Shown one piece after another: positions 7,033 to 13,138 of a stretch of DNA of 14,083 nt. The position numbers were made by a program, and so were the translations under genes. Source of the stretch: CAVPKN01 sp964588495. GTDB taxonomy: Bacteria > Chlamydiota > Chlamydiia > Chlamydiales > JAAKFR01. Where the stretch lies: NCBI GenBank assembly GCA_964588495.1, contig CAZPPS010000046.1:1-14083 (forward strand), read 5' to 3'. The number at the start of each line of letters is the position of its first letter. Position 1 is the stretch's first letter. The notes under the pieces were generated by a model, which did not search any database, was not told the origin of the DNA, and saw nothing but the letters and a program-made list of their open reading frames with translations.

Positions 7033-7782
7033 TCAACCGTAAATCACCTTTTCTCGATTTTCGTAGGCTATAGATTTAACTGTGCCGTAAACAGCATCAT
7101 GTGTTGCATAGGCAATCGGAACTGTTTCAGTTGTGACCCGCATATTGTTGACATTCGGTCTGTAGGCTGCACAAGCTTGGTCCGCTTTCTGCATTAGCTC
7201 TCCACTATTTAGAGGTTTACCATCATTTGTATGATATACGGCGAAAAGAGATATGTTATCCGTATCATGGAGGTTGCCAAAAGGCACAATAATTACATAA
7301 GAAAATTGACTTGCGGGGCCATAGAGTGTCATATAAGAATGTTCAGATAATTTGCTGCTATGGAGCTTTCGACCACCATTAGTGATTTGTTGTTGCACAT
7401 AGTTAGCCAATTTTTTATTATCAAGCTTTCCTTCGGAAGCACAACCTAGCAGCTCATAATCCTGTTGTTTCAGCTCTGCCGTTTTTTTGGGGTCGATTAT
7501 GAAGTACACTTTTTCAATAAAGCCTAAACCAGGTTGATAGCAATTCGACTCACAACATCCCCAAGCTGCTTCTTTAAAAATTGGAGCGCAAAGGCAAGCA
7601 AACGGTGCAATTAAACAACAGGAAAAAATTTTACCCATCCTTTCACAGGTATCTAGAGGTTGGTGTAAAACAACATTTTTACCAATTGAAGCACGAAATT
7701 TAATAGTTTGCTCTGCGTGTACTTGGTAGCCTTCTTGAAGTAGAGCATCATATTGCTTTTGGGAAATAGTCTCTGTTGACAT
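7033..7782 (-). CDS. Unknown 249-aa protein with a Cys-rich hydrophobic segment
   Basis: I do not recognise this protein. It has no N-terminal signal peptide. Residues 51-70 form one hydrophobic stretch (IFSCCLIAPFACLCAPIF), and Cys is dense from 46 to 81 (positions 46, 55, 56, 63, 65, 76, 77 and 81), ending in GCCESNCYQPG. The rest is a soluble-looking alpha/beta region of about 165 residues (FSYVIIVPFGNLHD, then SLFAVYHTNDG) with a cluster at VYGTVKSIAYENREK near the end. Such a patch could insert in a membrane or be lipidated at cysteines, as in some secreted effectors of intracellular bacteria; this is inference only. The ATG at 7782 has a poor ribosome-binding site. A candidate promoter lies about 90 bases upstream, and the frameshifted small gene follows after 16 bases. 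Confidence 0.65.
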   Translation of the reverse strand: MSTETISQKQYDALLQEGYQVHAEQTIKFRASIGKNVVLHQPLDTCERMGKIFSCCLIAPFACLCAPIFKEAAWGCCESNCYQPGLGFIEKVYFIIDPKKTAELKQQDYELLGCASEGKLDNKKLANYVQQQITNGGRKLHSSKLSEHSYMTLYGPASQFSYVIIVPFGNLHDTDNISLFAVYHTNDGKPLNSGELMQKADQACAAYRPNVNNMRVTTETVPIAYATHDAVYGTVKSIAYENREKVIYG

Positions 7783-7872
7783 AGTAATAGCCTGTGTGAA
7801 AATTCAAAAAAGCATAGTAATAAAAACTTTCGAAAACTGCAAGGAAAAATTTTATAGCTGCACATTGCCAAA

Positions 7873-7901
7873 TAATTACCAGTTATATTTGTGTAGGTCA
7901 A
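7873..7901 (-). promoter_or_regulatory. Candidate promoter for the 249-aa gene
   Basis: On the minus strand TTGACC (7901-7896), a 17-base spacer and TAATTA (7878-7873) would start transcription near 7866, about 85 bases before the ATG. The -35 is one base from consensus; the -10 is weaker. Confidence 0.35.
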
Positions 7902-7977
7902 TTTTTGGTTCGTTCCCAACTTTGCTAGGACTTTATAATAGTCTTTATTAAAGATTTTAATCAATAAAACAACTTCT

Positions 7978-8424
7978 CTAAAAATTAAGGAAGCTCAAAA
8001 ATTTTTTAAATACTTCTTGAATTTTTTCGCCTTCATTTTCTCCATGGGATTTTCTTTCGGTGAAACGCATTTCAATTTGATTACGTTCATCAAAAAAGGT
8101 AATACCATCCTCATCAGTTTCTGAAAAATATTTTGGAAACAGGTCGCTTTTAGCACTCCTTTGCCGCCATATAGGAGGTTCATCTTCATTTGTTTCGGTG
8201 TCATTAGGTATTTCCTTCCTCAGATTCACATCAGAATTGACATTTTCATTTGTTCTACTGGCTTTATATAAAGCATCATCGAGATTGTGAATAAAATTTA
8301 TGACTCCGGAAAAAGCATATTGAATTGCATTTTCAAGAAAATTAGACTCGTTTATAGAAGAATTTATTTGATGATCATAATTTTCCGTATTTATATAATC
8401 AGAATTATTCTTGAAATAAACCAT
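7978..8424 (-). CDS. Unknown acidic, hydrophilic 148-aa protein
   Basis: Not recognised, but very likely a real gene: it has an exact-consensus promoter and an AGGAGGTG ribosome-binding site (8427-8434) four bases from the ATG. The protein has no signal peptide or strong membrane segment. The first 40 residues are rich in Asn, Ser and Tyr; a mildly hydrophobic helix (AIQYAFSGVINFIHNLDDAL) follows around 33-52. Residues 60-120 are highly charged (DTETNEDEPP, SETDEDG), and the C-terminus is a Lys/Phe amphipathic helix (EVFKKFLSFLNF). This looks like a cytosolic or secreted small protein with disordered acidic parts. No recognisable terminator follows, only AT-rich DNA. Confidence 0.65.
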   Translation of the reverse strand: MVYFKNNSDYINTENYDHQINSSINESNFLENAIQYAFSGVINFIHNLDDALYKASRTNENVNSDVNLRKEIPNDTETNEDEPPIWRQRSAKSDLFPKYFSETDEDGITFFDERNQIEMRFTERKSHGENEGEKIQEVFKKFLSFLNF

Positions 8425-8447
8425 AACACCTCCTGTCTGGAAATGAA

Positions 8448-8476
8448 ATTATAATAAAATATTTATTATGTGTCAA
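8448..8476 (-). promoter_or_regulatory. Exact consensus sigma70-type promoter of the 148-aa gene
   Basis: Read on the minus strand: TTGACA (8476-8471), a 17-base spacer, and TATAAT (8453-8448). Both hexamers and the spacing are perfect. Transcription would begin near 8441, leaving a leader of about 17 bases with the strong ribosome-binding site. This is the best promoter in the window. Confidence 0.8.
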
Positions 8477-8637
8477 TAGTTATTAATTTATTTGGCAAGC
8501 CAAACCGAAAGCTTCTAAATAAAAAAAATCATGTGATAACGTATATAAGGACAAAGTCAAGGCCGTAAAATCCGTGAGAATGGGGAGAAAAGAAAGAGGA
8601 CGGCTTTCCAATGATGAAATCTTTCTCTTGATATAAT

Positions 8638-8770
8638 TACCGGTCCCACCTGGGTCATGACAAAGATTGATCGGACATGGAAATGGACTGTTTAGCTGAA
8701 AGTACCGTTCTTACTGTTTATGCCTTAAGCCTAGGCGAGCAGACATGCGAAAATGGGATTCGAACTTAAG
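8638..8770 (+). pseudogene. Remnant of the C-terminal end of the barrel-like family (copy C)
   Basis: The plus strand encodes IITGPTWVMTKIDRTWKWTV followed by a stop, matching ITGPTWFNDKQINGQWKWTV of copy A with one codon fewer. After a scrambled stretch, the end (EQTCENGIRT and a stop, 8740-8770) lines up with the last residues of copy A (EQIRKNDK). No open frame joins the parts. The rest of the 8477-8821 gap holds no gene that I can see. Confidence 0.55.
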
Positions 8771-8786
8771 GCGGATATTGGATTGA

Positions 8787-8805
8787 GTAAAGGATGTGCC
8801 TTTAC
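8787..8805 (-). terminator. Weak hairpin after the Mip gene
   Basis: GTAAAGG and CCTTTAC form a 7-bp stem with a 5-base loop, 17 bases past the stop of the isomerase gene on the minus strand. There is no T-run, so intrinsic termination is doubtful; it may only protect the mRNA end. Confidence 0.25.
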
Positions 8806-8821
8806 GCGTCTTGAAAAATTT

Positions 8822-9487
8822 TCATTCTGGTTTGCTTTGGGCGCTGACGACTTCAACTTTGAAAATCATGAGGAGGTTAGGGTCGAATTTGCCGTAAGTG
8901 CCATAGGCTAGGTCGGGGTGAATGAAGAGTTGCCGGATTTCACCTTCCAACATGCCTGTGACGCCCTGGGCAAAGCCAGGTATTGTATCTTCGAGCATAA
9001 TTGGGCGAGGCGTGTCGAATGGAACCACTTCATTTTCTCCCCATCTATTGTATGTACTGACTGCATAGGTCAACACGGGGATATAGGCCGGTTGAATTTT
9101 CTTGCCGCAACCTGGCATTAAAATTTTGTAATAGAGCTTGTTGGGGATAAGTTCTTGAGCACCCTCTTGTGCTATCTTAGATAAGAATTTTTCAGCGTCG
9201 ATTAGATTTTCTTTTGTTTGTTTTTCGAGCAAAGCTGCCTGAAACGAGGCTATTTTTTCATGCAAACTCTCTTCATTGCAGATAAGTTTGTCGCCGTTTT
9301 GTGCGGCCCGCATTCCGGCAATCACTTGTTCAAAGTCATAAGGCATACCTGGTCTCTGAAGATATTCCTGCCAAAGTAGATAGCCTCTGTAAAATGAAAT
9401 TTGTCCCTTTTCATCAATGCTTTTTTCTGTTCCAAGTATAATAGAGATGTTCGCTAATGCTAAAAGTAGTAAAAGGAATTGTTTCAT
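8822..9487 (-). CDS. mip: Mip-like FKBP-type peptidyl-prolyl cis-trans isomerase, exported
   Basis: A 221-aa foldase that should isomerise Xaa-Pro bonds outside the inner membrane. Residues 1-19 (MKQFLLLLLALANISIILG) are a signal peptide without a lipobox. Residues 25-110 form the helical Mip dimerisation and linker region (AGMRAAQNG, EKFLSKIAQEGAQELIPNKLYYKIL). The FKBP domain spans about 118-221, with IPGFAQGVTGMLEGEIRQLFIHPDLAYGTYG in its core; the Ala-Tyr-Gly and the late Phe (MIFKVEV) match active-site positions. The usual early FD(S/T) region is altered (YAVSTYNRWGENEVVPFDT), so activity may be reduced. The C-terminal part resembles chlamydial Mip (CT541) from memory. The ATG at 9487 overlaps the previous gene's stop as ATGA, so I prefer it to the in-frame ATG at 9502, which would add five residues. 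Confidence 0.88.
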   Translation of the reverse strand: MKQFLLLLLALANISIILGTEKSIDEKGQISFYRGYLLWQEYLQRPGMPYDFEQVIAGMRAAQNGDKLICNEESLHEKIASFQAALLEKQTKENLIDAEKFLSKIAQEGAQELIPNKLYYKILMPGCGKKIQPAYIPVLTYAVSTYNRWGENEVVPFDTPRPIMLEDTIPGFAQGVTGMLEGEIRQLFIHPDLAYGTYGKFDPNLLMIFKVEVVSAQSKPE

Positions 9488-10458
9488 TGAGGGCACATCC
9501 ACTGATTTAAGGTGATTTCTAAAAAGGGACCTTCTTTATAGATCTGACGCAAATGCAATTTAGTGGCAAGATACGATCTCATTAAATCTTGATTTTCAGG
9601 ATTTTCCCTGCGCATCATAAACACTGGAGCAATGAATTGATCGAGGTAAAAATCACTTCCATACAATTCGAAAAATTCAGAATGTGATGTGATGTCATTC
9701 AGTTCTTCCGCTAAGGAATTGTACTTTGATGCTGAAGAAGAAATTGACAGATCTTTTGGCGGTTTCGTATTTCTGTAAAGTTTTACAAAATTGAGACTAG
9801 AAGGTTGCAAGTTTTCTATCTCGCATCCAGAACTAAACGGTGGCATCATTTGCGCATTGAGATGCATACAAATTTTTGCTCTGCGTTCAAAAAGCATGGC
9901 ATTCGTTTTTCCATAGCCCAATAGAATTCCTAGCAATTCTGAGCTCTCAGCCAGTAATTCCATGATACCGTGTTCAGAGTGACAAAGTTGTTGCAAAAAC
10001 TCCTGTGGCTCAATTTTGCGTTTCAAAATTTCTTCAAATTTCTTCTGATTTTGTAAAATATGGTCTAAAACAAGCTGCTTATTTAACAGAAAAATAGCAG
10101 AAATATTGTCTGTGCATTTCTTAAACACAAACTGCTTGCTAGGAAAAAGAGTCTTATAATTTTCCCATAATTCCCATCCCTTTTCTAGATTAAGATATTC
10201 TGCTGGATGATAAATAGCGGTCGACCCAAGGCTTGATGAATAACAGGCCATTGACATGGGTTTGTTTCCAAATAAAGTGTATGCAAAATCATATTCGCGA
10301 CATAAAATTTGGAAAAAAGAATCAAGAGTCTTAAGGTCCTTTTCAGGAAGAGCTTGTAAAATAGTACAAGAAGATTGTGTATGTCTAGTCCGATTTCTTT
10401 GACAACCAGAAATTAGGAAAAGAAAAATAAAGGCACATCGCCAAATCGATAGAAGCAT
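9484..10458 (-). CDS. Unknown lipoprotein, translationally coupled to mip
   Basis: A 324-aa protein with a clear lipoprotein signal: MLLSIWRCAFIFLFLISGC, lipobox L-I-S-G-C with Cys19 as the lipidated residue. The mature part is mostly helical and soluble, with no motif that I can name. Notable stretches are CREYDFAYTLFGNKPMSM (53-70), QNQKKFEEILKRKIEPQEFLQQL and LLAESSELLGILLGYGKTNAMLFERRAK in the middle, and a C-terminus ending LEITLNQWMCPQ. It has several cysteines. Its stop overlaps the Mip start (ATGA), so the two are made together, and it may be a client or partner of the isomerase in the envelope. The strong hairpin at 10475-10514 lies only 16 bases upstream of its start, so it needs its own promoter in that hairpin region or read-through from the 110-aa gene. 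Confidence 0.78.
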   Translation of the reverse strand: MLLSIWRCAFIFLFLISGCQRNRTRHTQSSCTILQALPEKDLKTLDSFFQILCREYDFAYTLFGNKPMSMACYSSSLGSTAIYHPAEYLNLEKGWELWENYKTLFPSKQFVFKKCTDNISAIFLLNKQLVLDHILQNQKKFEEILKRKIEPQEFLQQLCHSEHGIMELLAESSELLGILLGYGKTNAMLFERRAKICMHLNAQMMPPFSSGCEIENLQPSSLNFVKLYRNTKPPKDLSISSSASKYNSLAEELNDITSHSEFFELYGSDFYLDQFIAPVFMMRRENPENQDLMRSYLATKLHLRQIYKEGPFLEITLNQWMCPQ

Positions 10459-10474
10459 TTTTCATGGTTCTCGT

Positions 10475-10514
10475 AAAAATCGAATATCCATTGTACAAGG
10501 GATATTCGATTTTT
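10475..10514. terminator. Strong intrinsic terminator, potentially bidirectional
   Basis: Two perfect 15-base arms (10475-10489, AAAAATCGAATATCC, and its complement at 10500-10514) enclose a 10-base loop that itself contains the palindrome TTGTACAA. T-runs follow the stem on both strands. On the minus strand it lies 15 bases after the stop of the 110-aa gene and just before the lipoprotein gene, so it probably ends the former's transcript. Confidence 0.75.
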
Positions 10515-10529
10515 TTAAATCATGAAGAT

Positions 10530-10862
10530 TTATTTTCCGTATAGAGGACATGCCGGATTAATGCATACTCCATTTCTATTGCCTCTTCCGCATGCGGGGC
10601 ATTTATAAACTGCAACTACAACATATAGTCCCGAGGTATCAGATGAGACCAAACGCGCTAACGCTAATTCCCCCGCTTCGTTTAAATAAAAAATGCCTTC
10701 AGGGTATATGAAAACGCGGTCTGGTGTAACATAAATCCTTTCAAAAGTGGATTCAATTTTCTGTTGTTGCTGGATTAGGTACTCATCGGCGTGTCCAACT
10801 GTAAAGGAAAACAAACAAAATGGAACTATGAGCATTAACATCAAAATTCTTAGAGTTTTCAT
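10530..10862 (-). CDS. Small exported protein with a C-terminal four-cysteine (zinc-ribbon-like) motif
   Basis: A 110-aa protein. Residues 1-25 are a classical signal peptide (MKTLRILMLMLIVPFCLFSF, then TVGHA) with cleavage predicted before Asp26. Residues 40-65 (RIYVTPDRVFIYPEGIFYL) and 77-86 look like beta strands. The C-terminus has four cysteines at 88, 91, 100 and 105 in CPACGRGNRNGVCINPACP, a Cx2C-x8-Cx4C spacing able to bind zinc or form two disulfides in an oxidising compartment. I do not recognise a family. The ATG is preceded by GGGGATAG, a usable ribosome-binding site, and a strong terminator follows. The 190 bases upstream (10863-11053) hold no other gene and should carry its promoter. 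A conserved chlamydial envelope or host-directed protein is a guess. Confidence 0.75.
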   Translation of the reverse strand: MKTLRILMLMLIVPFCLFSFTVGHADEYLIQQQQKIESTFERIYVTPDRVFIYPEGIFYLNEAGELALARLVSSDTSGLYVVVAVYKCPACGRGNRNGVCINPACPLYGK

Positions 10863-11053
10863 ATCTATCCCCTTTTTTTTCTATTTTCATGATGAGGTTT
10901 GCAATAGCAATTCATGCCAACGAAAATACGTAAAGAAAAAATTAATGAAAAGTTTTTTTTACAAAAAATTACAGCCGACTGGACTTTGACACGAAAAAAA
11001 ATCAAACATGTTGAGCTGCTAGTCAAAAAATTTTTTTATGAGACTGGAGTATA

Positions 11054-11076
11054 GTGGTGCGCCAAAACTGGACAAA
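11054..11076 (+). repeat. Left inverted repeat of the IS3-family element
   Basis: GTGGTGCG, seven unmatched bases, then TGGACAAA. The same two 8-base blocks at the same spacing occur in reverse at 12403-12425, giving 16 matches in 23. Confidence 0.75.
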
Positions 11077-11132
11077 AAAAATGGGTAAAAATAAGTAAAA
11101 TCTGCTTCTAAATTTTAAAAAAAGGAGTAGAT

Positions 11133-11402
11133 ATGACACACAAGCGAACAAGACATAGTGCGGAATTTAAGGCCAAAGTAGCATTAGAAGCCGCCAAGGA
11201 TATCAGTACCCTGAATGAGCTAGCCACCAAGTATGGGGTACATCCAGCACAAATCTCGCAATGGAAAAAACAGCTTCTAGATGGTTTGTCAAGCATTTTT
11301 TCCACTCAAAAGAAAAAGTCGGAAGACACGCAGCAACTTGATGACCTCTATAGACAAATAGGAGAAGTGACAGTACAAAGGGACTGGCTTAAAAAAAACT
11401 GA
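11133..11402 (+). CDS. IS3-family transposase OrfA (helix-turn-helix protein)
   Basis: An 89-aa DNA-binding subunit. RHSAEFKAKVALEAAKD (about 6-22) and LNELATKYGVHPAQISQWKK (27-46) are the typical OrfA helix-turn-helix, followed by the leucine-zipper-like LDDLYRQIGEVTVQRDWLKK. The ATG has AAAGGAG upstream. It ends at TGA 11400-11402, right after a run of eight A (11391-11398). With seven A the frame would continue directly into OrfB (LKKTDIIALEVKRG). A normal IS3 -1 slip here would reach a stop within a few codons, so the extra A probably breaks a former OrfAB fusion or changes a slippage site. Confidence 0.8.
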   Translation: MTHKRTRHSAEFKAKVALEAAKDISTLNELATKYGVHPAQISQWKKQLLDGLSSIFSTQKKKSEDTQQLDDLYRQIGEVTVQRDWLKKN

Positions 11403-12267
11403 CATCATTGCATTAGAGGTAAAAAGAGGGTTGATAGAGCCAGCTCATCCGGATTTGACAATTCAGGCGCAATGTGATCTGTTGAAGCTTCCTCGATCAA
11501 CCCTCTACTACGAATCCTGTCGCGATAATGCATTCAATATAATGGTTATGAAAGAGATAGGCAAACTGTATACAGCTTACCCAGACTATGGCAAGAGGCG
11601 TATGAGCATAGTTTTGCGGCAGAGAGGGTTTGACGTAGGAACAAGATTAGCCTGTAGCTTAATGAAGCAAATGGGGTTAGAAGCAAATGGGTTAGAAGCA
11701 ATAGGTCCCAGGCCGTCTTTGAGTAAGCCACATCCCAACCATAAGATTTATCCCTATGGACTAAGAGGAATGAAGATAATAGAACCCAATCAAGTGTGGA
11801 GCACAGATATCACCTATGTACCAATGAGAAATGGTTTTTTATATCTAACAGCATTAATTGACTGGTAAAGCCGATACATCTTGTCCTGGAAGTTATCCAA
11901 CTCATTGGATGGCTTATTTTGTCGAGAGGTACTTATAGAGGCGCTTGAGAAGTTTGGAAGACCTGAATGGTTTAACACAGATCAAGGAGCCCAATACACA
12001 TGCCTTGAGTTCATCCAGATTCTAGAAAAGAACGAAGTGCAGATTAGTATGGATGGCAGAGGTAGGGCACTGGACAACATATGGATAGAGAGATTTTGGC
12101 GAACGATCAAATAAGAAGAAATTTATCCCAAGAGTTATGTGGATGGTCGAGATGCTCTCCACTATCTTGGAATGTATTTTCTCTACTACAATGAAGAGAG
12201 ACCCCATTCATCGCTTGCCTATCGGCCTCCAGGCCAGATTTATCGAGGGGTAGCAGCTTGCTCATGA
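11389..12267 (+). pseudogene. IS3-family transposase OrfB, broken by two nonsense codons
   Basis: In a single frame the sequence encodes the DDE integrase: LIEPAHPDLTIQAQCDLLKL, KPHPNHKIYPYGLRG, VWSTDITYVPM (first Asp, codon 11806), WFNTDQGAQYT (second Asp, 11980) and WIERFWRTIK (Glu, 12088), the usual D(35)E spacing. It continues EEIYPKSYVDG to NEERPHSSLAYRPPGQIY and TGA at 12265-12267. TAA codons interrupt at 11866 (DW-stop-SRYILSW) and 12112 (RTIK-stop-EEIYP). At both places the family normally has Tyr, so each is a single-base TAT or TAC to TAA change. A possible TTG start is at 11431. A 15-base tandem duplication adds five residues. The catalytic triad survives, so decay seems recent. 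Confidence 0.85.
11675..11704 (+). repeat. 15-bp tandem duplication inside orfB
   Basis: GGTTAGAAGCAAATG (11675-11689) is followed by a near copy starting GGTTAGAAGCA (11690). The protein reads MGLEANGLEAIGP, where related transposases normally have a single GLEAI-like unit, so five residues were inserted in frame. Confidence 0.6.
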
Positions 12268-12402
12268 AGGAAAAGAAAAAGTTTTCGAACTTGAAAATAA
12301 TGAATTACGAAAAGTTGAGCCTTATGTTAGGCTTAGGCAGCCCTTAGAGCGCTGCCAGCGTTTTAGAGGAATAAGCAGAGTTTTACTTAAATCTCTTTAA
12401 AA

Positions 12403-12425
12403 TTTGTCCAACCACCCCGCACCAC
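12403..12425 (-). repeat. Right inverted repeat of the IS3-family element
   Basis: TTTGTCCA (12403-12410) and CGCACCAC (12418-12425) are the reverse complements of the two conserved blocks of the left end at identical spacing. Confidence 0.75.
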
Positions 12426-12440
12426 CTAAGGAGTACCTGA

Positions 12441-12587
12441 GGAGGTGGTGGAGGATTAGGTATTGCATATTTTTTCAATTCGCGTGCGTGGCTGATTACT
12501 GGTCCTACCAGGTTCAATGACAAAAGCATTAATGGGCAACTGTTCAACTTAGTTTCCTATTTTCACTGTTCAAGCCGTGCAGCCTAG
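12441..12587 (+). pseudogene. C-terminal fragment of the barrel-like family (copy B), next to the IS end
   Basis: The plus strand encodes GGGGLGIAYFFNSRAWLITG then PTRFNDKSINGQ, aligning with GGGGVGIVYFFNSQAAVITG of copy A. After this the similarity fades and the frame ends at TAG 12585-12587. Homology begins 15 bases from the IS right end, immediately after an in-frame TGA (12438), so the 5' part was lost, most simply through the IS insertion or a deletion next to it. No matching upstream part is visible left of the element. Confidence 0.6.
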
Positions 12588-12796
12588 ATTGAACGAAACG
12601 ACAAGCGAAATGGGATTTCAAAATCATTGAGGACGGTAGCCAGCCAGAAGGTTTAATGTGGCTTCCAAGAAGTCTTTGTCGCGGGAGTATTCCAAAACTT
12701 TTTGTTTTGCCAAAAGGTAGTTTTTTTTAAGGGCCAAGGATTCTTCGGAATTTTGATTGCCTGAAAAACTCGGGCATGAATAACGCGATAAGTAAT
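12441..12796. repeat. Diverged long direct repeat, copy B
   Basis: Same order and orientation as 6604-6995: barrel-gene 3' end followed by a convergent small gene. The two copies flank about 5.4 kb that holds the unknown genes, the lipoprotein-Mip pair, the 110-aa gene and the IS element. Confidence 0.7.
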
Positions 12797-12815
12797 AATT
12801 AGGGTGTATTTTCAT
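12624..12815 (-). CDS. Conserved small protein (63 aa), intact paralogue of the frameshifted gene near 6.9 kb
   Basis: The product starts MKIHPNYYLSRYSCPSF, continues through SGNQNSEESLALKK and LLAKQKVLEYSRDKDFLEATL, and ends LLAGYRPQ. It is hydrophilic and mostly helical in its C-terminal half, with no signal peptide. A second copy at 6826-7016 differs at only a minority of positions over most of the length, and the two genes align from start to stop, which supports a real gene rather than chance. The ATG at 12815 has no obvious ribosome-binding site and I see no promoter, so this copy may be silent. Function unknown. Both copies sit tail to tail with barrel-family 3' ends, so they seem to have been duplicated as one block. 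Confidence 0.5.
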   Translation of the reverse strand: MKIHPNYYLSRYSCPSFSGNQNSEESLALKKNYLLAKQKVLEYSRDKDFLEATLNLLAGYRPQ

Positions 12816-12904
12816 CAGAGCAGGTTAAATCACCGAAATATTCATTCTCTTCCAAAACCCAGCCCAGCCGATGGCTGCGAGTTTTGCAGACTTCATGAAA
12901 TTTT

Positions 12905-13138
12905 TTGATAGCAATTTGCACATGTCCCTTTAACATCTGTTATGCATTTTATTGTGGGCCGGTTAATGGAACACGTGGTAAAGTTTCACAAGTTGCAATT
13001 TGGACGATAACTGGTGCTTGTGTTGGGAGAGGTTTGGGTCTATTGGCTGGCGGTGTAGGGGCAGCAGGGCCTGGGGCTGGTATAGGAGCTGCGGTTGGAT
13101 TTGCTATAGGAGTGATTAAAGTATTAAGTGATGATTAG
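12905..13138 (+). CDS. Small glycine-zipper membrane protein (up to 77 aa)
   Basis: The C-terminal 50 residues form a long hydrophobic, Gly/Ala-rich region (VAIWTITGACVGRGLGLLAG, then GVGAAGPGAGIGAAVGFAIG) with GxxxG spacing typical of tightly packed or pore-forming transmembrane helices, followed by a short charged end (KVLSDD). The N-terminal part is Cys-rich (CTCPFNICYAFYC). The only in-frame start is a TTG at 12905 without a ribosome-binding site, right after a TGA, so the 5' end is uncertain and the gene may be truncated. It overlaps the next gene by 8 bases, which supports coupled expression. Possible roles are a bacteriocin-like or toxin-like peptide, or an inclusion-membrane protein; the sequence does not decide. 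Confidence 0.5.
   Translation: MIAICTCPFNICYAFYCGPVNGTRGKVSQVAIWTITGACVGRGLGLLAGGVGAAGPGAGIGAAVGFAIGVIKVLSDD

Larger units (their letters stand above)
11054..12425 (+). mobile_element. Decayed IS3-family insertion sequence (about 1.37 kb)
   Basis: The element has outer inverted repeats, an orfA with helix-turn-helix and an orfB with the DD(35)E integrase core. Its ends begin GTGGTGCG and finish CGCACCAC. Three damaging changes (an extra A in the A8 run between the ORFs and two nonsense codons in orfB) mean it cannot make a full transposase by ordinary translation. No convincing 3-bp target duplication is visible (ATA on the left, CTA on the right). The right end abuts the interrupted barrel fragment at 12441; the left end lies in the upstream region of the 110-aa gene. 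About 158 bases after orfB (12268-12425) are non-coding and include a small hairpin (GGCAGC/GCTGCC, 12336-12356). Confidence 0.85.

Noticed and set aside
6901..7197. A plus-strand 98-aa ORF.
   Set aside because: Antisense to the small-protein copy and the 3' end of the 249-aa gene; no start signal.
7653..7964. A 103-aa minus-strand ORF overlapping the start of the 249-aa gene.
   Set aside because: Out-of-frame overlap, no ribosome-binding site and no recognisable content.
8735..8790. Possible tRNA T-arm on the minus strand (GTTCGAATCCC-like).
   Set aside because: No matching acceptor, D or anticodon arms can be folded, and the plus-strand bases align with the 3' end of barrel copies A and B.
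11051..12428. A 3-bp target-site duplication around the IS.
   Set aside because: The flanks are ATA and CTA (or TAG and CCT if the ends are shifted by one), so no exact duplication can be claimed.
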